This document shows positions 17,509 through 26,925 of a stretch of DNA of 50,270 bases, piece after piece. The translations under genes were made by a program, and so were the position numbers. Numbering within the stretch: position 1 is the stretch's first letter; the number at the start of each line of letters is the position of its first letter. Origin of the DNA: Anaeromicrobium sp. Its GTDB lineage: Bacteria; Bacillota; Clostridia; Peptostreptococcales; Thermotaleaceae. A model generated the notes under the pieces. That model was not told the origin of the DNA. It did not search any database and was given only the letters and a program-made list of their open reading frames with translations. Where the stretch lies: NCBI RefSeq assembly GCF_025210435.1, contig NZ_JAOART010000004.1, positions 1 to 50,270 on the forward strand. The letters are read 5' to 3'.

Positions 17509-17715
17509 TATAGATTTCGTAGTAATAAATTAATTTTATACAAAAATGTTTTTGGTGATTAAAGGGTTTGTTGGATTTGGTTAGCCGTTAATCGTTAGTC
17601 GTCTTTCGTTAAAACGGATAACTACTAACGACGAACGGCTAACCTAACAAAATTAATTCCATGTTTTTCTATGAAACTAAATATATAAAATAATCTTAAA
17701 ACAGCGAAATCTATA
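17509..17715 (+). mobile_element. 207-bp palindromic element, family 2, copy 2
   Basis: The element runs from TATAGATTTC (17509-17518) to GAAATCTATA (17706-17715). It is the near-identical inverse of 8514-8720 and has the same length to the base. Its centre (17580-17649) is heptamer-phased. It lies between the kal-kce terminator and the transaldolase gene, without a reading frame. Confidence 0.75.
17580..17649. repeat. Heptamer-phased palindrome inside family 2 element
   Basis: The units are GTTAGCC, GTTAATC, GTTAGTC, GTCTTTC, GTTAAAA, CGGATAA, CTACTAA, CGACGAA, CGGCTAA, CCTAACA: ten consecutive heptamers, five mirrored by five. Confidence 0.75.
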
Positions 17716-17818
17716 ACCCGTAACCTTTTACCCTAATACTATTAAACTATCTAAAAATATATGCTATTATATAATAGGAGAAAATAGTAAATAATAAGGT
17801 AAAAAGGGAGGCGTTTCT

Positions 17819-18457
17819 GTGAAATTATTTATTGATACAGCTAATATAGAAGAAATAAAAGAGGTAGCATCTTGGGGTGTTATTTGTGGAGTTACTACCA
17901 ACCCTAGTCTCATAGCTAAAGAGGGAAGAAGTTTATCTGACGTGGTAGAAGAAATTGTATCCATAGTAGAGGGTCCCATAAGTGCAGAAGTAATGGGTGA
18001 TATGAGTGAAGAAATGGTAAAGGAAGCTGAACAATTAGCCCAAATACATAAAAATATTGTCATAAAAATTCCTATGACTAAGGAAGGTTTAAAGGCCGTT
18101 AGTATATTAAGTAAGAAAGGAATAAATACTAACGTTACATTAGTATTTTCTGCAAATCAAGCCCTACTTGCTGCAAAGGCTGGTGCCACATATGTGAGTC
18201 CTTTTGTGGGAAGAATGGATGATTTAGGTAATTCTGGTCTTAATGTAATAGAAGAGATAGTAGAAATATTTAATGTACATGGAATCAATACAGAGATCAT
18301 AGCTGCTAGTATTCGTCATACTATGCACGTAACAGAATGTGCCATGAGAGGAGCACACATCAGTACTGTGCCATATAACGTCCTTGAGAAGATGTTACAT
18401 CATCCAATGACTGATAAGGGAATTGAGAGATTTAAAAAGGATGCAGGAGTAGAATAG
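17819..18457 (+). CDS. Transaldolase-like / fructose-6-phosphate aldolase family protein
   Basis: The 212-residue protein belongs to the short (MipB/TalC/FSA) transaldolase family, class I aldolases that form a Schiff base with lysine. K83 in [10 protein letters not shown] is the expected catalytic residue, and IDTANIEEI at the N terminus, [14 protein letters not shown] and the C-terminal AAMRG-like [13 protein letters not shown] are family marks. It should move dihydroxyacetone units between sugar phosphates in the non-oxidative pentose phosphate pathway. The start is GTG behind GGGAGGCG. Transaldolase followed by glpX and rho is the gene order seen in Bacillus. Confidence 0.88.
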   Translation: MKLFIDTANIEEIKEVASWGVICGVTTNPSLIAKEGRSLSDVVEEIVSIVEGPISAEVMGDMSEEMVKEAEQLAQIHKNIVIKIPMTKEGLKAVSILSKKGINTNVTLVFSANQALLAAKAGATYVSPFVGRMDDLGNSGLNVIEEIVEIFNVHGINTEIIAASIRHTMHVTECAMRGAHISTVPYNVLEKMLHHPMTDKGIERFKKDAGVE

Positions 18458-18587
18458 TTAAAAACTCCTGATTTCCGAACTATAATGTATAGATATAGAG
18501 TAAAGTTTGAAATAACACATACAAAAAAAATCAAATATGCTATAATATAACTGATTTATTTAAATGAAGAAATCGGGAGGGTAACAA

Positions 18588-19583
18588 ATGGATAGAAATT
18601 TAGCATTAGAACTAGTGAGAGTTACAGAAACAGCTGCCCTAGCTTGTGGTAGATATATGGGTCGTGGAGACAAAATAGCAGCAGATCAAGCGGCTGTAGA
18701 TGGCATGAGACAAACCTTTGCTACTATTAAAATAAGAGGTGAAGTAGTAATTGGTGAAGGGGAATTAGATGAAGCACCAATGCTATACATAGGCGAAAAA
18801 ATAGGCATGTATAATGTGGATGATCCAGAGGTGGATATAGCTGTAGACCCTCTTGAGGGAACTAATCTTATTGCTAAGGGATTACCTAATGCTATAGCCG
18901 TAATGGCCATGGGACCTAAGGGAACATTACTTCATGCACCGGATACATATATGAAAAAAATTGCAGTAGGGCCTAAAGCTAAGGGTTGTATAGACATAAA
19001 AGACACGGTAGAAAATAATTTAATGAGAGTGGCTAAAGCTTGTAAAAAGAATATTAGGGACCTGACTATGATTATACAAGACAGGGAAAGACATGAAGAT
19101 ATTATAAAAGAGGCAAGACGTCTTGGTTGTAGAATAAAATTATTTAGTGATGGTGATGTATCTGCTGCCATAGCCACATGCTTTGAAGACACAGGAATAG
19201 ATATATTCATGGGAACAGGTGGAGCACCAGAAGGAGTACTTGCTGCTGCTGCCATAAAATGTTTAGGTGGAGATATGCAAGGGATGATTTCACCCATATA
19301 TGAAGAAGGGTTTGCAAGATGTGAAGAATTAGGATGGACTGAGGAAAAGAGAAAGACTGTTCTTAGTCTTGATAATTTAGTAAGTAGTGATGAGGTATTT
19401 TTTGCAGCCACTGGAGTATCTGATGGAGAATTCCTACAGGGTGTAAGATATTTAGAAGATAATAGGGCAACTACTCAATCTGTAGTAATGAGAGGGAGTA
19501 CAGGTACTATAAGATTTGTAGATGCACAACATAAACTAGATAAAAATGAAATATTAATAGATGTTTTAAATAAGCATAAGTAA
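18588..19583 (+). CDS. glpX: Fructose-1,6-bisphosphatase class II (GlpX)
   Basis: The 331-residue Li+-sensitive-type phosphatase converts fructose 1,6-bisphosphate to fructose 6-phosphate for gluconeogenesis. Metal and substrate motifs are in place: AADQAAVDGMR (residues ~31-41), GEGELDEAPMLYIGE (~56-70), VDPLEGTN (~84-91, with the conserved Glu), and GTGGAPEGVLAA (~207-218). The length is typical. The ATG follows GGGAGGG. A second, more divergent copy lies 344 bases downstream, with family 1 element copy C between them. Confidence 0.93.
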   Translation: MDRNLALELVRVTETAALACGRYMGRGDKIAADQAAVDGMRQTFATIKIRGEVVIGEGELDEAPMLYIGEKIGMYNVDDPEVDIAVDPLEGTNLIAKGLPNAIAVMAMGPKGTLLHAPDTYMKKIAVGPKAKGCIDIKDTVENNLMRVAKACKKNIRDLTMIIQDRERHEDIIKEARRLGCRIKLFSDGDVSAAIATCFEDTGIDIFMGTGGAPEGVLAAAAIKCLGGDMQGMISPIYEEGFARCEELGWTEEKRKTVLSLDNLVSSDEVFFAATGVSDGEFLQGVRYLEDNRATTQSVVMRGSTGTIRFVDAQHKLDKNEILIDVLNKHK

Positions 19584-19592
19584 TCCAAATGG

Positions 19593-19647
19593 AAGGTCTA
19601 GAATCTTATAAAATAAACAAGTTTTATTTTTGTATTCTAGCCTTTTT
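19593..19647 (+). terminator. Possible terminator of first glpX
   Basis: AAGGTCTAGAAT pairs with ATTCTAGCCTT around a 29-base loop, followed by five T. The large loop makes it a weak terminator. Confidence 0.5.
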
Positions 19648-19652
19648 ACCTA

Positions 19653-19902
19653 TATGGATTTATCATGTGAAAATTGGCTTTGTGTGGGCCTACTTCAGGA
19701 AAATATATTGAAAATTTTTTCCATTGAAGTCACTGTCACATGCTAAAGGTTGAATCTTCGTAGATAGGTTCATGCTTCATCTTGAAGTAGCATAAGATGT
19801 TGTGACGCTCCACAATTCCAAAAATTTTCAATATATTTTCCTTTGTAGGTAAGTTACTGTATTAGTAAAGCTTTGGGATTACAAACCTAAAAAAAATCCA
19901 TA
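19653..19902 (+). mobile_element. Palindromic interspersed element, family 1, copy C
   Basis: This is a full 250-base copy. Terminal TATGGATTT (19653-19661) is mirrored by AAATCCATA (19894-19902), a changed but still matching version of the ends in other copies. The inner arms 19698-19719 and 19820-19841 are a perfect 22-base inverted repeat (GGAAAATATATTGAAAATTT plus TT). The element separates the two glpX genes and comes within 30 bases of the second start codon. Confidence 0.75.
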
Positions 19903-19927
19903 AATAATAAATAAGGGGGTTTTCAAT

Positions 19928-20902
19928 ATGGATAGAAATCTAGCACTAAACTTAGCTAGAGTAACAGAGGCTGCATCATTAGAGTCAGCCAAGTATCTTG
20001 GTCGTGGAGATAAAAATATAGCGGATCAAGCCGCTGTGGATGGTATGAGGGCCATGTTAGATACATTAAATATTAATGGAGTAGTAGTAATAGGAGAAGG
20101 AGAAATGGATGAAGCTCCTATGCTATATATAGGGGAAAGAATAGGAAAACAAAATGAAAATAGCCTGGAAGTGGATATAGCTGTAGATCCTGTAGATGGA
20201 ACTAGTTGTGTGGCCAAGGGTCTTCCAAATGCCGTAGCCGTAGTGGCTATAGCCCCAAGGGGACACTTGCTTAATGCACCAGATATGTATATGGACAAGA
20301 TAGCAGTGGGACCAAAAGCAAAAGGAGCTATTGATTTAAATGAATCAGTAAAATATAATATAATAAACGTGGCAAAAGCTTTAAATAAAAATATTGAAGA
20401 CGTAACTGTTTCCATGTTGGATAGACAAAGGCATGAAGGTATAATTAAAGAGTGTAGAGAACTGGGCGTTAGAATAAAATTATTTCAGGAAGGGGATGTG
20501 GCTGCAGCCATAGCCACATGCTTTGACGATACTGGTGTAGACATTATGTTGGGAATAGGAGGAGCACCAGAAGGAGTAATAGCAGCAGCAGCTTTAAAAT
20601 GCCTTGGAGGAGAATTCCAAGGAAAACTTGTTGCCTATGAAGAAGAAGAAATAGTAAGATGTAAGAAAATGAATGTGGAAGTAGACAAAGTAATGTATAT
20701 GGAAGATTTAGTAAAGGGTAATGAAGTATACTTTGCAGCCACTGGTATATCTGATGGGGAATTGCTAAAAGGTGTAACTTATGGAAGTAACAATACGGCA
20801 AAGACTCATTCTGTAGTAATGAGAGCAGAGACGGGAACTGTAAGATTTATAGAAACTATACATAGATTAGATAAAAAACCATGCTATACAAAAAATGAAT
20901 AG
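19928..20902 (+). CDS. Second GlpX-type bisphosphatase, divergent paralog
   Basis: The 324-residue paralog of the upstream glpX keeps the metal-binding stretches (IADQAAVDGMR, GEGEMDEAPMLYIGE, GIGGAPEGVIAAA). The DPLEGTN motif is changed to DPVDGTS, replacing the conserved Glu by Asp and Asn by Ser. It may have altered activity or use another bisphosphate such as sedoheptulose 1,7-bisphosphate, but the sequence does not prove this. The start is ATG behind AAGGGGG. Any promoter must lie within or just after element copy C, unless it is read through from the first glpX. Confidence 0.85.
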   Translation: MDRNLALNLARVTEAASLESAKYLGRGDKNIADQAAVDGMRAMLDTLNINGVVVIGEGEMDEAPMLYIGERIGKQNENSLEVDIAVDPVDGTSCVAKGLPNAVAVVAIAPRGHLLNAPDMYMDKIAVGPKAKGAIDLNESVKYNIINVAKALNKNIEDVTVSMLDRQRHEGIIKECRELGVRIKLFQEGDVAAAIATCFDDTGVDIMLGIGGAPEGVIAAAALKCLGGEFQGKLVAYEEEEIVRCKKMNVEVDKVMYMEDLVKGNEVYFAATGISDGELLKGVTYGSNNTAKTHSVVMRAETGTVRFIETIHRLDKKPCYTKNE

Positions 20903-20922
20903 ATAGAGGATAAGAGATAAAA

Positions 20923-20999
20923 GTTAGGGGTTAAGAGTTGAAAGTTTTGGGTTAAGAGATTTTAAACCCTAAACCCTAAACCCTTAACTCTAAACCCTA
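20923..20999. repeat. Heptamer-phased palindrome with (AAACCCT) run
   Basis: Eleven consecutive heptamers: GTTAGGG, GTTAAGA, GTTGAAA, GTTTTGG, GTTAAGA, GATTTTA, AACCCTA, AACCCTA, AACCCTT, AACTCTA, AACCCTA. Left and right halves can fold on each other. It occupies the whole gap between the second glpX and rho and carries no T-run terminator. Confidence 0.75.
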
Positions 21000-21066
21000 A
21001 TTTTGTGTATAAACTATGTTAATACATGGCAATCCTATATCTATGGGAGATTTGGGAGGTGCACAT

Positions 21067-22506
21067 TTGGCACTAGAGAATATAGAAAATAAGAAACTAG
21101 ATGAACTTAGGACCCTAGCTAAAGAATTAGACATAAAGGGTATAAGTAAATTTAAGAAAAAAGAATTAATAGAGGAAATCAAGAAATATAGTAAGGAAAA
21201 AACAATGGAAAGTGGTAAATCAAAGGACAATGAAAATGTTAAGTTAAAAGAAATGAAATTAGAAAAAATTCAATCTACCAGATCAGATAAAACAAATACA
21301 CAAACTACAAAATCACAACACCCTAAGAAAATTATAAATATGGATAGAAAAACACTCCCAGATAAAATCAACAATGAAATAGACAATAGTAAGGAAGTAA
21401 ATCATGTGGAGGGTGTACTTGAAATAACAGAAGGTGGATTTGGATTTTTAAGATTTGATAACTTCCTAACTAGTGAAGCAGATGTATATGTATCTCCTTC
21501 TCAAATAAGACGATTTAACCTAAAAACTGGAGATAAAGTGTCAGGAATTACTCGCCCACCGAAAAGTGCTGAAAAATTTAGAGCTCTTCTTTATGTTGAA
21601 AAAGTAAATGGTGACTCGCCAGATGTGGCAGCTAAGAGACCAAATTTCGATAATCTTACACCTATTTATCCAGATGAGAAAATTATCCTTGAATATTCCC
21701 AAACAGATCTAGCTACAAGATTAATAGATTTAATAGCACCCATTGGAAAGGGCCAAAGGGGTTTAATAGTTGCGCCCCCTAAGGCTGGTAAGACCGTATT
21801 GCTTAAAAAGATTGCAAATAATATTGCTAAAAAATATGAACATATGGAGATTATAGTTCTTCTTATAGATGAAAGACCAGAGGAAGTTACGGATATGCAA
21901 AGATCCATTAGGGGAGATGTGATATATTCTACCTTTGACGAACTTCCTAGTCATCATATAAAAGTTGCTGAAATGGTTTTAAATAGGGCAAAGCGTCTAG
22001 TGGAGCAAGGGAAGGATGTAGTAATATTACTAGATAGTATTACAAGGCTTGCTAGGGCTTATAACTTAACTATTCCACCAACGGGAAGGACCCTATCTGG
22101 AGGTTTAGATCCAGGAGCACTACATAAGCCAAAGAGGTTCTTTGGAGCTGCCAGAAATATAGAAGAGGGTGGAAGTTTAACTATATTAGCCACAGCTCTA
22201 GTGGATACGGGAAGTAGAATGGATGATGTAATATTTGAAGAATTTAAGGGTACAGGTAATATGGAACTTCACTTAGATAGGAAACTATCAGAAAAGAGAA
22301 TATTCCCAGCTATAGATGTGAACAAGTCAGGAACTAGAAGGGAAGATCTACTTTTATCTCCTAAGGAATTAGAGTCCATATGGAGAATAAGAAGGGCCTT
22401 ATCAAATAACCCAACTCAAGAGATTATAGGTAAAATCATCACTAGATTATCCACAACTAAAACTAATGAAGAATTTTTACTAACACTAAAAAATAACATT
22501 AAATAA
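21067..22506 (+). CDS. rho: Transcription termination factor Rho
   Basis: The 479-residue hexameric RNA helicase releases transcripts. Visible parts are the N-terminal Rho_N helices ([20 protein letters not shown]), a lysine-rich low-complexity insert (about residues 55-105), the RNA-binding cold-shock-like domain ([19 protein letters not shown]), and the ATPase core with Walker [13 protein letters not shown] (about 236-247), Walker [17 protein letters not shown], and the Q/R-loop region [21 protein letters not shown] chose TTG at 21067 because GGGAGG lies seven bases before it. The in-frame ATG at 21016 has no ribosome site. Gene order rho-rpmE-tdk is conserved in Firmicutes. Confidence 0.95.
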   Translation: MALENIENKKLDELRTLAKELDIKGISKFKKKELIEEIKKYSKEKTMESGKSKDNENVKLKEMKLEKIQSTRSDKTNTQTTKSQHPKKIINMDRKTLPDKINNEIDNSKEVNHVEGVLEITEGGFGFLRFDNFLTSEADVYVSPSQIRRFNLKTGDKVSGITRPPKSAEKFRALLYVEKVNGDSPDVAAKRPNFDNLTPIYPDEKIILEYSQTDLATRLIDLIAPIGKGQRGLIVAPPKAGKTVLLKKIANNIAKKYEHMEIIVLLIDERPEEVTDMQRSIRGDVIYSTFDELPSHHIKVAEMVLNRAKRLVEQGKDVVILLDSITRLARAYNLTIPPTGRTLSGGLDPGALHKPKRFFGAARNIEEGGSLTILATALVDTGSRMDDVIFEEFKGTGNMELHLDRKLSEKRIFPAIDVNKSGTRREDLLLSPKELESIWRIRRALSNNPTQEIIGKIITRLSTTKTNEEFLLTLKNNIK

Positions 22507-22543
22507 TTACTAATTATAAGGTATTAAGTTATGTACAAAAACC

Positions 22544-22572
22544 TTGAACTATAATTTGACATATGCTATAAT
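22544..22572 (+). promoter_or_regulatory. Promoter of rpmE
   Basis: TTGAAC (22544-22549) and TATAAT (22567-22572) have 17-base spacing, 67 bases before the rpmE start codon. An overlapping TTGACA at 22557 is too close to that -10 to serve with it. Confidence 0.65.
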
Positions 22573-22639
22573 GTAATAGTTATTGAGTAAATTGGTTACT
22601 AAACATAGAGAAATGAATAAAGAAAGAGGTGAGCTGGCG

Positions 22640-22843
22640 ATGAAGAAGGGTATCCATCCAGATTACAAAACTATTAATGTAAGATGTGCTTGTGGTAACG
22701 AATTCGAAACAGGTTCTGTAAAAGATGAAATCAGAGTAGAAATTTGTTCTGCATGTCACCCGTTCTACACTGGAAAGCAAAAACTTGTTGACCAAGGTGG
22801 ACGTGTTGATAAATTCAATAAAAAATATGGTCTTAATAAGTAG
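22640..22843 (+). CDS. rpmE: 50S ribosomal protein L31, zinc-binding type
   Basis: The 67-residue protein begins MKKGIHPDY and carries the cysteine pairs RCACGNEF and [13 protein letters not shown], the zinc-holding form of L31 (RpmE rather than the zinc-free YtiA type). The start is the ATG at 22640 behind AGAGGTGA; an in-frame ATG at 22583 would add 19 unrelated residues and lacks a ribosome site. It has its own promoter and terminator. Confidence 0.95.
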   Translation: MKKGIHPDYKTINVRCACGNEFETGSVKDEIRVEICSACHPFYTGKQKLVDQGGRVDKFNKKYGLNK

Positions 22844-22874
22844 TCTTATTAGATTAATAGTACATGTATACTAT

Positions 22875-22905
22875 AGGTTAGGGATTGAATCTCTAACCTT
22901 TGTTG
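22875..22905 (+). terminator. Terminator of rpmE
   Basis: AGGTTAGGGATT and AATCTCTAACCT form a stem with a small loop and a G-T pair, followed by TTTGTTGTTT. Confidence 0.65.
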
Positions 22906-22956
22906 TTTCAAGGAAGAAATGGTATGGATTTACACATATGAAGGAGGAACAAATAA

Positions 22957-23535
22957 ATGTATGGACCTACTCACCATGGTTGGATAGAAGTTGTAGTTGG
23001 CCCTATGTATAGTGGTAAAAGTGAAGAATTAATAAGAAGAACAAAGAGGGCAAAGATAGGAAAGCAGAAGGTATTAGTATTTAAACCTGCTATAGATAAT
23101 AGATATAGTGTGGATGAGGTAGTGTCCCATAGTGGACAAAAAAATGAGGCAATTTTAATAGAAAAGGCATGTGAAATATTAGACCATGTGGACATGGATA
23201 CAGAAGTAGTTGCAATAGACGAAGTCCAGTTTTTAGATCATGAAGTAGTGAATGTGGCAAGAAGGTTAGCAAATAGGGGACTAAGGGTAATTGCGGCAGG
23301 CCTTGATATGGATTTTAGGGGAGAACCCTTTGGACCTACACCAGACCTTTTAGCAATTGCAGAATTTGTTGATAAGATTACAGCTGTATGCATGATTTGT
23401 GGAGATCCAGCCCATAGAACTCAAAGACTTATAAATGGAAAACCCGCCGGGTACAATGACCCTACTATTTTAGTGGGGGCTACAGAAAGCTATGAAGCTA
23501 GATGTAGATTACATCACGAAGTACCAAGGGATTAA
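22957..23535 (+). CDS. tdk: Thymidine kinase (type II)
   Basis: The 192-residue salvage enzyme phosphorylates thymidine with ATP. Visible features are the P-loop GPMYSGKS at residues 15-22, the DEVQF segment with catalytic Glu89, the zinc-binding cysteines beginning with CMIC (residues ~145-148), and the lasso region [19 protein letters not shown] that closes over the base. The length is normal. The start is ATG behind AAGGAGGAAC. It lies between rpmE and yqhQ in the conserved rho-prfA neighbourhood. Confidence 0.95.
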   Translation: MYGPTHHGWIEVVVGPMYSGKSEELIRRTKRAKIGKQKVLVFKPAIDNRYSVDEVVSHSGQKNEAILIEKACEILDHVDMDTEVVAIDEVQFLDHEVVNVARRLANRGLRVIAAGLDMDFRGEPFGPTPDLLAIAEFVDKITAVCMICGDPAHRTQRLINGKPAGYNDPTILVGATESYEARCRLHHEVPRD

Positions 23536-23541
23536 TATATG

Positions 23542-23578
23542 AAATCTTAAGATTCGTCTTAGGATTTTTTGTTTTTTT
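23542..23578 (+). terminator. Terminator of tdk
   Basis: AAATCTTAAGA and TCTTAGGATTT pair around TTCG with one mismatch, followed by a long T-rich tail. Confidence 0.75.
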
Positions 23579-23585
23579 AAGATGG

Positions 23586-23817
23586 TATTATTTATAAATT
23601 TGCTTTATGTGAGCCTATTTCAGGAAAATATATTGAAAATCTTTTCCACCCAAGTCCTTGTCACAAGCGAAAGTGTGAATCTTTGTAGATAGGTTCATGA
23701 GTCATGTTGGAGTAGAATAGGATGTTGTGACGTTCCAGGGTTCCAAAAATTTTCAATATATTTTCCCTTATAGGCAAGTTACTGTATAAAGAAATCTTAG
23801 TGTTACGAAATCTATAA
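23586..23817 (+). mobile_element. Palindromic interspersed element, family 1, copy D
   Basis: This copy is close to copies A and B, with both long-form arms (GGAAAATATATTGAAAATCT left, AAAAATTTTCAATATATTTT right) and the common core. The right end GAAATCTATAA (23807-23817) is intact; the left end has lost the clear TATAGATTTC. It lies between the tdk terminator and yqhQ. Confidence 0.72.
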
Positions 23818-23882
23818 GCCTTTTAATACTGAAAAATATATGCTAAAATCAATTATATGTCACTTATGAGAGGAAGATTGAA

Positions 23883-24833
23883 GTGGATTTTGAAAAGATA
23901 TTTTTAAAACAAGCAAGGCCCACAAGTATAGGTGGTCAGGCCATAATCGAAGGAGTTATGATGAGAGGTCCTGAGGATATTGCCATAGCTGTAAGGAAGC
24001 CTGATTCTGAAATAGAAGTGAAAAAAGAAAAGGTAAGTTCTCTTTTTAAAAGTAAAATAGCAAAAACTCCATTAATAAGAGGTGTATTTGCCCTTATTGA
24101 TTCTATGGTAGTAGGAGTACGTGCCCTTACCTATTCGGCAGAATTTTATGAGGAAGAAGAAGATTACAAAAAAAGTAAGTTCGAAATATGGATAGAAAAT
24201 AAATTTGGAGATAAAACGGGAGATATACTAATATACATGTCCGTATTCTTTGCCCTTGTAATGGGTGTGGGACTTTTTATCATAACTCCCACCTTACTCA
24301 CACACTTTTTAAAGAAATTTACTACAAGTAACTTGGCTTTAAATCTAGCAGAAGGTTTTGTTAGAATATTCATGTTTGTAGCATATATAGTTTTAATATC
24401 TAGAATGAAGGATATACAAAGGGTATTTCAATACCACGGTGCAGAGCATAAGACTATCCATTGCTATGAAAGTGGACAACCTCTAACTGTAGAAAATGTG
24501 AAAAAATTTACAACTCTACATCCTAGATGTGGAACTAGTTTTTTAATGATAGTTATGATCATAAGTTTAATATTATTTTCAACTATAGGTTGGCCTAGTA
24601 TAATGATGAGAGTCTTATCTAGATTTGTACTAATCCCTGTAGTGGGAGGTATATCCTATGAAATTATTAAATGGGCTGGAAAGAGAAGATCAAAGTTTAT
24701 TTGTATCATAAGTTATCCAGGCCTTTTAATGCAAAAGCTAACTACCAAGGAACCGGATGATAAACAAATAGAAGTGGCCATACGTGCCCTAGAGAGTGTT
24801 ATAGTAAATGATGAGGAGGCTGACTTGTGGTAA
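23883..24833 (+). CDS. DUF1385 membrane protein, YqhQ family
   Basis: The 316-residue protein opens with the family signature SIGGQAIIEGVMMRGPED (residues ~14-31). It has about four or five membrane segments (around 115-140, 155-175, 210-235, 245-265) and the polar conserved block YHGAEHKTIHCYESG with TLHPRCGTSFL between them. YqhQ proteins are common in Firmicutes and often sit next to prmC and prfA; their molecular role is not established. The start is GTG at 23883 with GAGAGGAAG upstream. Its last bases overlap the prmC start, suggesting coupled translation. Confidence 0.85.
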   Translation: MDFEKIFLKQARPTSIGGQAIIEGVMMRGPEDIAIAVRKPDSEIEVKKEKVSSLFKSKIAKTPLIRGVFALIDSMVVGVRALTYSAEFYEEEEDYKKSKFEIWIENKFGDKTGDILIYMSVFFALVMGVGLFIITPTLLTHFLKKFTTSNLALNLAEGFVRIFMFVAYIVLISRMKDIQRVFQYHGAEHKTIHCYESGQPLTVENVKKFTTLHPRCGTSFLMIVMIISLILFSTIGWPSIMMRVLSRFVLIPVVGGISYEIIKWAGKRRSKFICIISYPGLLMQKLTTKEPDDKQIEVAIRALESVIVNDEEADLW

Positions 24834-25684
24834 CAATAAGAGAAGCCTTAGAATGGGGAATGAAAAACTTAGAAAGAGTGAGGACACCTCTGTTAGATGC
24901 AGAGGTTCTCTTATGTAATATAATAAAAAAAGATAGATTATTTTTAATAATAAATAAGAATAATATATTAAGCGAAGATGAATACTCAAAATATATGGAA
25001 TCTATAAAAGAAAGAAAAGATGGAGTACCACTACAATATATAACTAATAGGCAAGAGTTCATGGGAATGGATTTTTATGTGGAGCCTGGAGTGTTAGTTC
25101 CAAGACCAGATACGGAAATATTAGTAGAGGCAGTTAGGGATTGGGCAAATAAAAATGAAGCTAATTCTATCCTAGAATTAGGGGTAGGTAGTGGTGCTGT
25201 AATAATAAGTTTGGGTAAATTTACCAAAGCCATAGAATTATATGGAGTGGATATAAGTCCAGTTACAATTAAAGTAGCCACTAAAAATGCTAAGAATAAC
25301 TTAATGGAAAAGGAAATAAAATTCCTAAAGGGAGATTTATTTACTCCACTAAATGAAAATTCTATGAAAGAATTGGATATAATTGTTTCAAACCCACCCT
25401 ATATACCTAAAAAGGACATAGACGATTTACAAATAGAAGTATCAAAATATGAGCCGCGCCTTGCCCTAGATGGTGGAGAGGATGGCCTAGATTTTTATAG
25501 AAAAATAGTAGATGAAAGTCCAAGATACCTAAGGGAAAAAGGTTTGGTTGCCTTTGAAGTGGGCCATGATCAGGGAGACTTGGTAGCCCATTTGTTTAAA
25601 AATGACGGAAGGTATGAAAAAATAGAAAAAATAAAGGATTTAAGTGGTATTGAAAGGGTAGTCATGGCTACCTTGATAAAATAA
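24827..25684 (+). CDS. prmC: Peptide chain release factor N5-glutamine methyltransferase
   Basis: The 285-residue SAM-dependent enzyme methylates the glutamine of the GGQ motif in release factors RF1 and RF2. It has the N-terminal helical domain, the SAM loop ILELGVGSGAVIISLG (~120-135) and the catalytic NPPY at residues 189-192. Its substrate gene prfA follows immediately. The start is GTG at 24827 behind GAGGAGG and overlaps the yqhQ stop by seven bases. Confidence 0.95.
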   Translation: MVTIREALEWGMKNLERVRTPLLDAEVLLCNIIKKDRLFLIINKNNILSEDEYSKYMESIKERKDGVPLQYITNRQEFMGMDFYVEPGVLVPRPDTEILVEAVRDWANKNEANSILELGVGSGAVIISLGKFTKAIELYGVDISPVTIKVATKNAKNNLMEKEIKFLKGDLFTPLNENSMKELDIIVSNPPYIPKKDIDDLQIEVSKYEPRLALDGGEDGLDFYRKIVDESPRYLREKGLVAFEVGHDQGDLVAHLFKNDGRYEKIEKIKDLSGIERVVMATLIK

Positions 25685-25806
25685 TAGAAAAATGATAAAA
25701 TAAACTGTTAAACCCAGATTATTCATAGAAAAATTAAAATTATCCTGAGTCTTCTCAAATTTTCCATGAATAACATGGGTTAAAGTATTCATTACGAGGT
25801 GATATA

Positions 25807-26874
25807 ATGTTTGAAAAATTAGATTTTATTGAAGATAAGTATAAAGACCTTAGTAATAAAGTTGCGGACCCAGAAATTATAGGTGATCAAAAGGTATGGC
25901 AAAAGTACATTAAAGAATTATCTGATATGGAACCTATAGTTAATCAGTACAAGGAATATAAGGAAGTTAAAGACGGAATTGCAGAGGCAAAATCTATCTT
26001 AGAAGAAAGTGACGATGAAGAGTTCAGAGAGATGGCTAAGATGGAATTAAGTGATCTTGAAGACAGACTTCCAGATATTGAAGCTAACTTGAAATTATTA
26101 TTAATTCCAAAGGACCCTAATGACGAGAAAAACGTATTAGTGGAAATTAGAGCTGGTGCTGGTGGAGATGAAGCAGGATTATTTGGTTCTGATTTACTTA
26201 GAATGTACACAAGGTATGCTGAAAGACAACGTTGGAAAGTTGAAATGATGAGTTTAAGTGAAACAGGAGTAGGTGGAATAAAGGAAGTTGTATTTATGAT
26301 CAAGGGTAAGGGTGCTTACTCTAGACTTAAATATGAAAGTGGAGTTCATAGGGTACAAAGAATCCCAGCTACTGAATCAGGTGGAAGAATCCATACATCT
26401 ACCACAACGGTAGCCGTTTTACCTGAAGTTGCTGATGTGGAAATAGATGTTAATATGAATGATGTACGTGTAGATGTATTTAGATCATCTGGAAATGGTG
26501 GTCAGTCTGTTAATACTACAGACTCTGCCGTAAGACTTACTCACATACCTACAGGAATAGTTGTATCTTGTCAAGATGAAAAATCTCAGCTTAAAAATAA
26601 GGATAAGGCATTTAAAATATTAAAGGCCAGAATATACGACAGGGAATTGGCAGCACAAAACGCTGAGATAGCTCAAGAGAGAAAATCTCAAGTTGGTACG
26701 GGAGATAGAAGTGAGAGAATAAGAACTTACAATTTCCCACAGGGAAGAGTTACGGATCATAGAATCAACTTAACCCTTTATAAATTAGATCAAATACTAG
26801 ATGGAGTAATAGATGAAATACTAGATTCATTAATCACTACAGATCAAGCAGAAAAATTAAAAAGCATAGAATAA
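25807..26874 (+). CDS. prfA: Peptide chain release factor 1
   Basis: The 355-residue RF1 ends translation at UAA and UAG. The codon-reading motif is PAT at residues 187-189 ([13 protein letters not shown]), which marks RF1 rather than RF2, and the GGQ motif that triggers peptide release is at 231-233 ([10 protein letters not shown]). The length and N-terminal helical domain are normal, without the RF2-type frameshift. The start is ATG behind GAGGTGAT. It is the target of the upstream PrmC. Confidence 0.96.
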   Translation: MFEKLDFIEDKYKDLSNKVADPEIIGDQKVWQKYIKELSDMEPIVNQYKEYKEVKDGIAEAKSILEESDDEEFREMAKMELSDLEDRLPDIEANLKLLLIPKDPNDEKNVLVEIRAGAGGDEAGLFGSDLLRMYTRYAERQRWKVEMMSLSETGVGGIKEVVFMIKGKGAYSRLKYESGVHRVQRIPATESGGRIHTSTTTVAVLPEVADVEIDVNMNDVRVDVFRSSGNGGQSVNTTDSAVRLTHIPTGIVVSCQDEKSQLKNKDKAFKILKARIYDRELAAQNAEIAQERKSQVGTGDRSERIRTYNFPQGRVTDHRINLTLYKLDQILDGVIDEILDSLITTDQAEKLKSIE

Positions 26875-26914
26875 TAAAAATACGTCATATTATAATATGA
26901 CGTATTTTTATTAT
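26873..26914. terminator. Terminator of prfA
   Basis: A perfect palindrome, AATAAAAATACGTCATATT and its complement, is centred at about 26892 and overlaps the prfA stop codon. It is A/T-flanked and could act in both directions. Confidence 0.88.
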
Positions 26915-26925
26915 TCTATTTAATC

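Noticed and set aside
20963-20983. Three copies of the plant-type telomere unit AAACCCT
   Set aside because: It is one arm of a heptamer-phased palindrome like several others in the window, and it lies between glpX and rho rather than at a replicon end.
21016-21066. Upstream ATG start for rho
   Set aside because: No ribosome site precedes it, while GGGAGG stands seven bases before the in-frame TTG at 21067, where the Rho_N-type sequence begins.
24812-24833. Frameshift between yqhQ and prmC
   Set aside because: The 7-base overlap with a proper ribosome site and intact family ends on both sides is a normal coupled gene pair.
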